Of a stretch of 5,321 nucleotides of DNA, positions 1-4,773 are shown piece by piece. The notes under the pieces are model-generated. The model was given only the letters and a program-made list of their open reading frames with translations, did not search any database and was not told the origin of the DNA. Made by a program: the position numbers and the translations under genes. The stretch spans positions 1 through 5,321 of the forward strand of contig JAFDCR010000124.1 of assembly GCA_019312685.1 (NCBI GenBank), in the 5' to 3' direction. Source of the DNA: Deltaproteobacteria bacterium. Its GTDB lineage: Bacteria; Desulfobacterota; Desulfobulbia; Desulfobulbales; BM004. Numbering within the stretch: position 1 is the stretch's first letter; every line of letters starts with the position of its first letter.

Positions 1-52
1 AAAAAGTTAAGGGGCACAAATCTAAATTAAAATACCTCGTGGACATATAAAC

Positions 53-106
53 AATTTAAGAATAGTTCACGAGTGTGAACTGATAGATATTGATAATTCT
101 TAGATT
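53..106. repeat. Nested inverted repeat (two-tier hairpin)
   Basis: An inner perfect stem pairs AGTTCAC (64-70) with GTGAACT (75-81) around a GAGT loop. Directly outside it, 53-63 pairs with 96-106 (11 positions, one G-T wobble at 56/103), leaving a 14-base bulge at 82-95 on one side only. It lies about 50-100 bases past the stop codon of the 76-residue gene. It could end that transcript, but the bases that follow on the minus strand are only moderately T-rich, so it is not a classical intrinsic terminator. A short CTCGTG at 36-41 could pair instead with CACGAG at 68-73, which would compete with the inner stem. The pairing is seen in the sequence; any role is inferred. Confidence 0.5.
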
Positions 107-156
107 GTCATAATAACACTTTACCAACAACCCACAACCTGCCATTTACCCCTACG

Positions 157-387
157 TTAAGCCAACTCACATTTTTCATAGCACTTTTCATTCTCTCTTA
201 AAACGTTAATAACCTCATCAGTATTTAATCCCATTACGTACTCGTATTTTTCTTCTAAAGATAATGCGTTTCGTAGTTGTGATAAAGGACAGGTACTTGA
301 TTTTTTACCATCAAAAATACAACTTATAAGAAGCCCGAATAGCATTGTTCTTGAACGATCTGAAGATTTTTCTAAAATTGAATCCAT
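157..387 (-). CDS. Small hypothetical protein, 76 aa, four cysteines
   Basis: I do not recognise this protein well enough to give a function. The ATG start at 387 is the only plausible one, because an in-frame TAA lies three codons upstream. An AAGGAG ribosome site is present at 401-406, but its 13-base spacer to the ATG is unusually long. The protein has a short hydrophobic stretch (about residues 14-25, too short for a clear membrane helix) and then an acidic, helix-like second half around LSLEEKYEYVMGL (residues 42-54). Cysteines are at 23, 33, 69 and 73; the last two form a CxxxC pair, so metal or redox binding is possible but unproven. A good sigma-70-type promoter upstream supports a real gene. 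It follows the two-CW gene in the same direction after a 124-base gap and seems to be transcribed at least partly on its own. Confidence 0.7.
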   Translation of the reverse strand: MDSILEKSSDRSRTMLFGLLISCIFDGKKSSTCPLSQLRNALSLEEKYEYVMGLNTDEVINVLRENEKCYEKCELA

Positions 388-443
388 ATATAATTAAATT
401 CTCCTTATAATTTACGCTAAATTATTTATTGCTGCCAAACTGG

Positions 444-472
444 ATTATAGAAATCTTAACGATTAAAAACAA
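444..472 (-). promoter_or_regulatory. Sigma-70-type promoter for the 76-aa gene
   Basis: On the minus strand a perfect TATAAT (-10, positions 444-449) is preceded by TTGTTT (-35, positions 467-472) with the ideal 17-base spacer. The -35 box matches the consensus TTGACA only in its first half. Transcription would start near 437, giving a leader of about 50 bases before the ATG at 387. This places the small gene under housekeeping control, unlike the two genes upstream of it. Confidence 0.55.
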
Positions 473-511
473 AAAGAAAGAAATATTTTTGCCCCTCCTT
501 AAATTTAAATG

Positions 512-823
512 TTATTTATTTTTCAGGTGTTTCATCATGAGGAGGGTTATCTGAAAATCTTCCCCCTCTTCATCTTTGACTATCTTATAAAATTCACAAT
601 TCATACAGATTGAGTATTTATTGATAAATTTACCTTTGGGGCAACCACCACATAATAAAGTATCTTCCACAACCCAGCAGACTCTGCCGCCCTGTTTTCC
701 ATTGTGAATTCCATCAAACTTGTTTTCCTTGGCAGCAGGACACACCCCAAACTCATGAACCTTGTCTCCACCCGGCCCAAGGCCGCATAGCTTAAATTCC
801 CAGCAGTTCTTCTTTATACTCAA
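512..823 (-). CDS. Two-CW domain-containing small cysteine-rich protein
   Basis: This 103-residue protein matches the pattern of the 'two-CW domain' family: two Cys-Trp pairs at residues 7-8 and 49-50, within a set of eight cysteines (7, 13, 28, 49, 58, 61, 73, 76). The last four form two CxxC pairs (58/61 and 73/76), the usual arrangement for zinc or iron-sulfur ligands, so the protein probably binds metal or senses redox state in the cytoplasm. No signal peptide or membrane segment is seen. The biochemical role of the family is not known to me. The start is TTG at 823: an in-frame TAA lies five codons upstream, there is no other initiator before Met74, and AAAAAGG sits seven bases upstream. 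A sigma-54-type promoter with two activator-like repeats precedes it, which suggests strong conditional expression. Family assignment is fairly secure; function is open. Confidence 0.85.
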   Translation of the reverse strand: MSIKKNCWEFKLCGLGPGGDKVHEFGVCPAAKENKFDGIHNGKQGGRVCWVVEDTLLCGGCPKGKFINKYSICMNCEFYKIVKDEEGEDFQITLLMMKHLKNK

Positions 824-830
824 GGCGAAA

Positions 831-837
831 CCTTTTT
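831..837 (-). promoter_or_regulatory. Ribosome binding site fixing the TTG start
   Basis: The minus strand reads AAAAAGG here, with a seven-base spacer to TTG at 823. Because no ATG or GTG in the same frame is available between the upstream stop and the first Cys-Trp pair, this site decides in favour of the rare TTG start. Confidence 0.55.
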
Positions 838-877
838 AAATGTTAAACATTTTTCAGCCCTCTAATACATGGTACTT

Positions 878-893
878 TGCAATAATTATGCCT
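878..893 (-). promoter_or_regulatory. Sigma-54 (RpoN) -24/-12 promoter, two-CW gene
   Basis: The minus strand reads AGGCATAATTATTGCA. Against the known consensus TGGCACG-N4-TTGCW it keeps GGCA in the -24 box and a full TTGCA in the -12 box, and the diagnostic GG (892-891) and GC (880-879) are exactly ten bases apart. The predicted transcription start is near 867, leaving about 44 bases before the TTG codon. An overlapping CATAAT (885-890) could be read as a sigma-70 -10 box, but it has no good -35 partner. Paired upstream repeats at the right distance strengthen the sigma-54 reading. Confidence 0.6.
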
Positions 894-946
894 TCCCCCA
901 AAAACACGTAATATCAATCTGATAAAATCAAATGAATCAAGGAAGT

Positions 947-962
947 GTTACTTTGTGGTAAT
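947..962. promoter_or_regulatory. Activator-like inverted repeat, proximal copy
   Basis: The plus strand reads GTTACTTTGTGGTAAT, an inverted repeat of GTTAC and GTAAC arms around six bases, with one mismatch in the last arm base. It is nearly identical to the copy at 980-995. Its near edge is about 80 bases upstream of the predicted transcription start of the two-CW gene, a normal place for an enhancer-binding activator of sigma-54 polymerase. The protein that binds it is not encoded in this window. Confidence 0.5.
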
Positions 963-979
963 ACATTTAGGGGGTGATT

Positions 980-995
980 GTTACGTTGTGGTAAC
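980..995. promoter_or_regulatory. Activator-like inverted repeat, distal copy
   Basis: The plus strand reads GTTACGTTGTGGTAAC, with perfect five-base arms around six bases. It shares 14 of 15 bases with positions 947-961 and starts exactly 33 bases further out, about three helical turns, so both would lie on the same face of the DNA. It also contains TTACGT (981-986) paired with ACGTAA (994-999), an alternative longer symmetry. A dimeric regulator bound at tandem sites is the natural reading. Confidence 0.55.
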
Positions 996-1205
996 GTAAA
1001 AAGAGAAAATAAGAGGGATGTAACATTTAACGACAGATAAAGACTGAATGGTTTTAAGCTTGATAAAGTTTCAGATGGTTAGTGTGTATCAAATTTTGAT
1101 TGGAATTGAAAAGTCAACATTGCTAATAGAAACTTTTTCAGCCAATTTCAGAGTTGCCATGTCTTGTTGAAATAGTTACAGGTCGATCAATACTTTTCAG
1201 GTTCA

Positions 1206-1847
1206 TTATAAGTTTCTCGCAAGACTTAACATTCCAGGTGAACCTATTTTTTCCTCAAAATGTTTATTACGCTTTTCTTCTATTATTTCAAAACCTAACT
1301 TGCGATATAAATTTAATGCCGATTCATTCCCAATATACATATTAATCTGTGCCCGTGAATATCCTTGCCTTTTCCCCCTCTCTAAAATTTTATCAAGTAG
1401 CATTTCCGCAACACCTTTCCTTCTGTATTCAGGAAGGACAGCTACACTATCAATAACCCATGACCCTTCAATGTCTTTCGGTAAGCATGAAAGTATTTTT
1501 GCTGCACGTTCCTGTGATTCCTTAAAAGCTCGTTCAGAGAGATTTAACTTTTTATAGACCTCAGGTATTGCCCGCTGAAGAGCCTGGTATCCTGAAACTC
1601 CTGGATCATAGCCACCTAAACTACCAATAGGACCAATTTCAGACAGTTCTGCAATGAGATAAAAGGAGTAATGAAATAAATGCGGAATGTTGGTTATTGA
1701 TAGATGATGCAAAAAAACTTCACACTCTTCTTTGGTGCCTCCAAGCACTACTTCCCATATACCTTTTTTTACATGGGCACGACCTGCTATAAGTATAGCT
1801 TTTGCTAAAAATGCAGCATCTTCTGGTGTAGCTTGTCGTATTTGCAC
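1206..1847 (-). CDS. GNAT family N-acetyltransferase
   Basis: A 213-residue single-domain GNAT enzyme that would transfer an acetyl group from acetyl-CoA to an amine; the substrate cannot be told from sequence. The typical opening IRQATPEDA is at residues 3-11. The acetyl-CoA loop (motif A) is at about 132-150, with the R/QxxGxG/A signature as R142-R-K-G145-V-A147. Motif B follows with NESALNLYRKLGF at 174-186. Residues 50-130 form a longer insert than in minimal GNATs of about 150 residues, including an acceptor-side region around GGYDPGVSGYQAL (78-90), so it belongs to a larger subfamily. The start is GTG at 1847: it gives the usual N-terminus, and the frame closes with TAA seven codons upstream. 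No strong ribosome site is visible. A sigma-54-type promoter lies about 50 bases upstream. It is cytoplasmic, with no signal peptide. Confidence 0.85.
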   Translation of the reverse strand: MQIRQATPEDAAFLAKAILIAGRAHVKKGIWEVVLGGTKEECEVFLHHLSITNIPHLFHYSFYLIAELSEIGPIGSLGGYDPGVSGYQALQRAIPEVYKKLNLSERAFKESQERAAKILSCLPKDIEGSWVIDSVAVLPEYRRKGVAEMLLDKILERGKRQGYSRAQINMYIGNESALNLYRKLGFEIIEEKRNKHFEEKIGSPGMLSLARNL

Positions 1848-1899
1848 TTTCGTTATTTGTATTTCTTACTTTTTCACTAAAAATTGTCAGACACATTTT

Positions 1900-1915
1900 T
1901 GCAGATGATTTGCCA
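1900..1915 (-). promoter_or_regulatory. Sigma-54 (RpoN) -24/-12 promoter, GNAT gene
   Basis: The minus strand reads TGGCAAATCATCTGCA. It has TGGCA in the -24 box and TGCA in the -12 box, with GG (1914-1913) and GC (1902-1901) ten bases apart as the consensus requires; the first T of TTGC is replaced by C. The predicted start near 1889 gives about 42 bases of leader before the GTG codon, close to the value for the two-CW gene. No GTTAC-type repeat is found upstream, so an activator site is not obvious. A TATAAT at 1969-1974 further upstream has only a weak -35 box (TTTCAA, 16-base spacer) and is a less likely alternative. Confidence 0.5.
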
Positions 1916-2039
1916 AGATAAAAATTATTTTTCAGCAGAAACCGAGTGAAGGTGTACTGGCAATCTTAATTATAAATATAAAGTATCGGCTTGAAATAAT
2001 TCGTTAGAGTATTGGCGCCCCTAAAACACCTCCCACTCC

Positions 2040-3326
2040 TCATTCATGGAATTGTTCAAGCTCTTTTGCCATCCTCATGCCTTCTTCGACGTTCACCCGC
2101 GAAAGGATCGCCGCCCCGGCCGCGAAAAGAATAATCAGTGAGAGGACCCCCGTTCTGGAGTTTCCTGAGACGACCCCGACCCATCCCATAAATACCGGGC
2201 CGATAACCGCTGCGAACTTACCAAGCATGTTATAAAAACCGAAAAACTCTGCAGACTTATTTTGGGGAATAATGCGCGTGTAAAGGGAACGGCTCAGGGA
2301 TTGTACCCCTCCCTGTACCAGGCCGATACCTGCTGCCAGCAGGTAGAATTCTATTTCCCGGCGCATGAAGTAAGCCCATATGGTTATTATGATATAGACC
2401 CCAATCCCGATAAATATGCCTTGCTTGGGACCGAGTTTTTCGCCTATCTTACCAAAGGCTATGGCCGATGGAAAGCCGACAAATTGGGTGATCAGAAGCG
2501 CCAGAATGAGCCCCTCTGCCTTAAAACCGATCGCCAGGCCGTAGTCCACAGCCATGCGAACTATGGTGTCCACACCGTCAATGTAAAGCCAGTAGCCCAG
2601 CAGAAATGTAAAGACCAGTTTGAGCTTCCGGATCTCGTCGAAGGTATGTAAAAGCTGGCTGAAACCGCTTGTGATCATGTTCTTTTTAAGAGACTCATCT
2701 CCCCTTTTTTCCTCTTTCACGAAGACCATGACTGGTATTGAAAAGACAGCCCACCAAAGTGCTACTGAGAGAAATGAAAATCGAATCGCTTCCGCCGGGC
2801 CGGAGAACCCGAAAACCTCAGGGTGCTGCGTCATGAAAACATTAAAGGCGAACAGAATGCCTCCGCCCAGATAGCCGAGGGCAAACCCCAAAGCTGAAAC
2901 AAAGTCCACCTTCTTTGGCCCGACAACAGAGAGCAGAAGTGAGTCGTAAAAAATATTGCCGCCGGAAAAACCGATCATCCCGCATATATACAAAAAGGAA
3001 GCTAAAACCCAATTCCCCTCCCTCACTAAAAAGAGGGCTCCGGTCATCAGGATCCCCATAAAGGCAAAAAACAGCAGAAAGCGTTTCTTGGCACTGCCCC
3101 TGTCCGCAATGGCTCCAAGTACAGGGGCAACAAAAACAATGATGAGGCTGGCAATGGAATTGGCGGCTCCTAGCCGGAAAGTGCTTTCAACGGCAGAGCT
3201 TTCAACGCTCCAATATTGCTTGAAGAAGATAGGGAAAAAACCCGCCATCACGGTTGTGGCAAAAGCAGAATTCCCCCAGTCGTACAAAGCCCAAGATAAA
3301 ACCTTTTTTTTATCGTAAGCTGGCAT
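2040..3326 (-). CDS. MFS transporter, UMF1 (Atg22-like) family
   Basis: A 428-residue inner-membrane protein of the major facilitator superfamily, of the normal length for the UMF1 branch. The branch signature is at the N-terminus, WALYDWGNSAFATTV (12-26), and again near the C-terminus, QSLSRSLYTRIIP (342-354) followed by EFFGFYNMLGKF. The MFS cytoplasmic loop motif is GAIADRGSAKKR (71-82). Hydrophobic stretches fit 12 helices, roughly 18-37, 53-73, 83-101, 106-136, 143-165, 184-203, then a charged central loop 204-235, then 237-260, 271-292, 302-320, 326-348, 363-385 and 392-410. Eukaryotic Atg22 exports amino acids from vacuoles, but the substrate of bacterial members is unknown and none is proposed here. 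The start ATG at 3326 fits the family; only a weak GGAC-type ribosome site precedes it. It follows bioB after 158 bases, so a shared transcript is possible but not shown. Confidence 0.9.
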   Translation of the reverse strand: MPAYDKKKVLSWALYDWGNSAFATTVMAGFFPIFFKQYWSVESSAVESTFRLGAANSIASLIIVFVAPVLGAIADRGSAKKRFLLFFAFMGILMTGALFLVREGNWVLASFLYICGMIGFSGGNIFYDSLLLSVVGPKKVDFVSALGFALGYLGGGILFAFNVFMTQHPEVFGFSGPAEAIRFSFLSVALWWAVFSIPVMVFVKEEKRGDESLKKNMITSGFSQLLHTFDEIRKLKLVFTFLLGYWLYIDGVDTIVRMAVDYGLAIGFKAEGLILALLITQFVGFPSAIAFGKIGEKLGPKQGIFIGIGVYIIITIWAYFMRREIEFYLLAAGIGLVQGGVQSLSRSLYTRIIPQNKSAEFFGFYNMLGKFAAVIGPVFMGWVGVVSGNSRTGVLSLIILFAAGAAILSRVNVEEGMRMAKELEQFHE

Positions 3327-3427
3327 ATTGTTTCTGTCCGGATTGTTTTAGCTCCAATGATTCTTATGTTATAGCCGTTAAATATCAAAATGAAGCCCGG
3401 AAATTTGTCAGGCTAAAGTCTATTCAT

Positions 3428-3463
3428 CTTGTCATAATCCAGATTTTGGTATTTCATGACAAG
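3428..3463. repeat. 8-bp inverted repeat in the bioB-UMF1 gap
   Basis: CTTGTCAT (3428-3435) is perfectly inverted as ATGACAAG (3456-3463) around 20 bases. It abuts a second small palindrome, GGCAACATTGCC (3463-3474), which lies about ten bases past the bioB stop codon. No T-run follows on the minus strand, so this is not a standard terminator. It may instead be an operator upstream of the UMF1 gene, about 100-140 bases before its ATG, or a structured spacer in a shared transcript. Confidence 0.35.
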
Positions 3464-3484
3464 GCAACATTGCCAGTGGGTATG

Positions 3485-4582
3485 TTAACTCAAACCTTCC
3501 TGACGTGTCGGATGCAGTTCAGTATCCGATTTAAGGTCCGGAGCAGCAGAATTCTCCCTTGGAATTCTTTTTCCTTCCCGAAGCAGAAGTTCTTTGGCGG
3601 ACTTGTCGGATTTGATAGTGAAACCGGCATCAATGATCATTTGCAGGGTTTCCTTTCTGCTTTTTCCCCTGGTGTTGAGATAGCCGTCCATAAACAGTGA
3701 ATTGGCCGGATAGAGGCTCATGACTTCCAGGGAACGCAGGTGATACTCCCTGCCGGCCGCGGTTCTAATCTCGGCCTGCGGATTGATAAAGCGGAAAAGG
3801 CAGAGGATCTTCAGGCAATATTCCGGCGTCAGGCTTTGGGCTGTTTCCAGTTTATTCCCTGGGATGGGAAGCAGAAAGTTTATGGGAATCGATTTTGCTT
3901 CAAGATCACGCAGCATCAGGGCCAATTCAATAAGTTCTTCAGCTGATTCCCCCATGCCGGCGATGATGCCTGAGCAGACTTCCAAACCTGCGCTGCGTGC
4001 AGCTTTTAAGGTTTTGAAGCGGTCGGCAAAGGTATGGGTGGTACAGATCTTTGCATACTGTGCCGGCGAGGTGTTGAGATTATGGTTCAAGCGGTCAAGC
4101 CCTGCCTGTTTGAGCATATTTGTGCTGTTCTCATCCATAATTCCTGCTGAAACGCAGACCTCGATGGGATACTGTGCCTTGATGGTCTTTACAAGGTCTG
4201 CGATACGTCCCGTCCTTTTTTGACTGGGACGGCGCCCGGCGTACACCATGCAGTAGCGGTAGGCGCCTGCTTCGTAGGCCTGTCTTGCCTCCTCCAGGAT
4301 CTCTTCCTTGCTTTTTTCAGGATATTCAACTATCTCGGCATTACTGCTTTTGGATTGCGGACAGTAGTTGCAGTCCTCGGAACAGAGGCCGTTGCTCACA
4401 TTATTAATTATATGGACCGTCACTGTTTTGCCGTGGAAATGTTTGCGGACCGTAAAGGCGGCATCAATCAGTGACAGGAGTTCAATACTGTTGTCTTGAA
4501 GCAAGGTAGAATATGTTTCATGAGGGAGAATTTCCCCTGCAATTGCCGCCTTGGCAAGGGACCGGTACCATGGGCTATCCAT
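3485..4582 (-). CDS. bioB: Biotin synthase BioB (radical SAM)
   Basis: BioB inserts sulfur into dethiobiotin, the last step of biotin synthesis, in the cytoplasm. The radical-SAM cluster ligands are CSEDCNYC, cysteines 67, 71 and 74. The second cluster, [2Fe-2S] in the E. coli enzyme, is held there by Cys97, Cys128, Cys188 and Arg260; by alignment the equivalents here are Cys111, Cys143, Cys203 and Arg273 (in IRTAAGRE). All are present, so this is a complete classical enzyme and not the variant lacking the arginine. The NHNLNTS segment (166-172) has Asn where E. coli has Asp155, which also occurs in other bacterial BioBs. At 365 residues it is slightly longer than E. coli BioB (346), mostly through a charged C-terminal tail after about 335. 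An in-frame stop two codons before ATG 4582 fixes the start; the ribosome site (AAAAGG, 11-base spacer) is weak. No other biotin gene is adjacent. Confidence 0.95.
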   Translation of the reverse strand: MDSPWYRSLAKAAIAGEILPHETYSTLLQDNSIELLSLIDAAFTVRKHFHGKTVTVHIINNVSNGLCSEDCNYCPQSKSSNAEIVEYPEKSKEEILEEARQAYEAGAYRYCMVYAGRRPSQKRTGRIADLVKTIKAQYPIEVCVSAGIMDENSTNMLKQAGLDRLNHNLNTSPAQYAKICTTHTFADRFKTLKAARSAGLEVCSGIIAGMGESAEELIELALMLRDLEAKSIPINFLLPIPGNKLETAQSLTPEYCLKILCLFRFINPQAEIRTAAGREYHLRSLEVMSLYPANSLFMDGYLNTRGKSRKETLQMIIDAGFTIKSDKSAKELLLREGKRIPRENSAAPDLKSDTELHPTRQEGLS

Positions 4583-4647
4583 CTTTATTTATGCCTTTTA
4601 TTATCTTTATTATCTTTTCAGAGCAGTTGTTTATTACAAGGGAGTAC

Positions 4648-4661
4648 TTTACTTCAGTAAA
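4648..4661. promoter_or_regulatory. 14-bp palindrome upstream of bioB, possible operator
   Basis: TTTACT and AGTAAA form perfect six-base arms around TC. It lies about 65-80 bases before the bioB ATG and just downstream of a candidate promoter, a position from which a bound repressor could block transcription. It does not resemble the BirA site (TTGTAAACC type) or the BioR site (TTATCTATAA) as I know them, so any regulator is unknown. It could also be chance in AT-rich DNA. Confidence 0.3.
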
Positions 4662-4673
4662 ATGAATGAGTGA

Positions 4674-4702
4674 AGAATAATCATTCAAAGGTTTTTGGGC
4701 AA
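4674..4702 (-). promoter_or_regulatory. Candidate sigma-70 promoter for bioB
   Basis: The minus strand has TTGCCC (-35, 4697-4702) and TATTCT (-10, 4674-4679) with a 17-base spacer. Each box matches four of six consensus bases. Transcription would begin near 4667, about 85 bases before the bioB start. This is a moderate match in an AT-rich gap and should be read as a candidate only. Confidence 0.3.
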
Positions 4703-4746
4703 TAGAGATAAAACACCATATGCAGTATGGGCATTAAATACTAAAG

Positions 4747-4773
4747 ACCTGAAAGTATCAGTCCTCTTCAGGT
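4747..4773 (-). terminator. Weak hairpin at the end of the HEAT gene
   Basis: Seven-base arms ACCTGAA (4747-4753) and TTCAGGT (4767-4773) flank a 13-base loop that contains the stop codon of the HEAT-repeat gene. On the minus strand only CTTTAG follows, so the U-tract is poor. It may slow or end transcription before bioB, but the support is slight. Confidence 0.2.

Larger units (their letters stand above)
824..1205. other. 382-bp intergenic regulatory region
   Basis: No credible gene was found here on either strand; the plus-strand open frame starting at 1154 runs opposite to the acetyltransferase and looks like its shadow. From the two-CW gene outward, the stretch holds the ribosome site, a sigma-54-type promoter, three ATCAA boxes (913-917, 927-931, 936-940) that could help bend the DNA, and two 16-base inverted repeats. 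Beyond about 1000, up to the acetyltransferase stop codon, I see only AT-rich sequence with no convincing terminator or RNA structure. Confidence 0.6.

Noticed and set aside
155..161. GTTAAGC matching the R' core (GTTRRRY) of an integron attC site near the nested hairpin at 53-106
   Set aside because: No matching RYYYAAC partner was found at the other end and no integrase is present, and the match lies across the end of a coding gene. Seven degenerate bases are expected by chance.
1154..1345. Plus-strand open frame of 63 codons overlapping the acetyltransferase
   Set aside because: It overlaps the 3' end of a well-supported minus-strand gene, has no ribosome site and no recognisable domain.
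850..1936. TTTTTCAGC repeated at 850-858, 1134-1142 and 1928-1936
   Set aside because: The three copies sit at unrelated positions relative to genes and promoters and are simple T-rich words in AT-rich spacers, so they do not form a convincing regulatory motif.
2262..3318. Several plus-strand open frames opposite the UMF1 transporter (2262-2651, 2620-2874, 2956-3318)
   Set aside because: They are antisense to a complete family protein, overlap one another, and their translations show no domain or plausible composition.
3471..3484. TGGCA on the minus strand past the bioB stop as another sigma-54 promoter
   Set aside because: The GC pairs do not fall ten bases after the GG, so the required -24/-12 spacing is missing.
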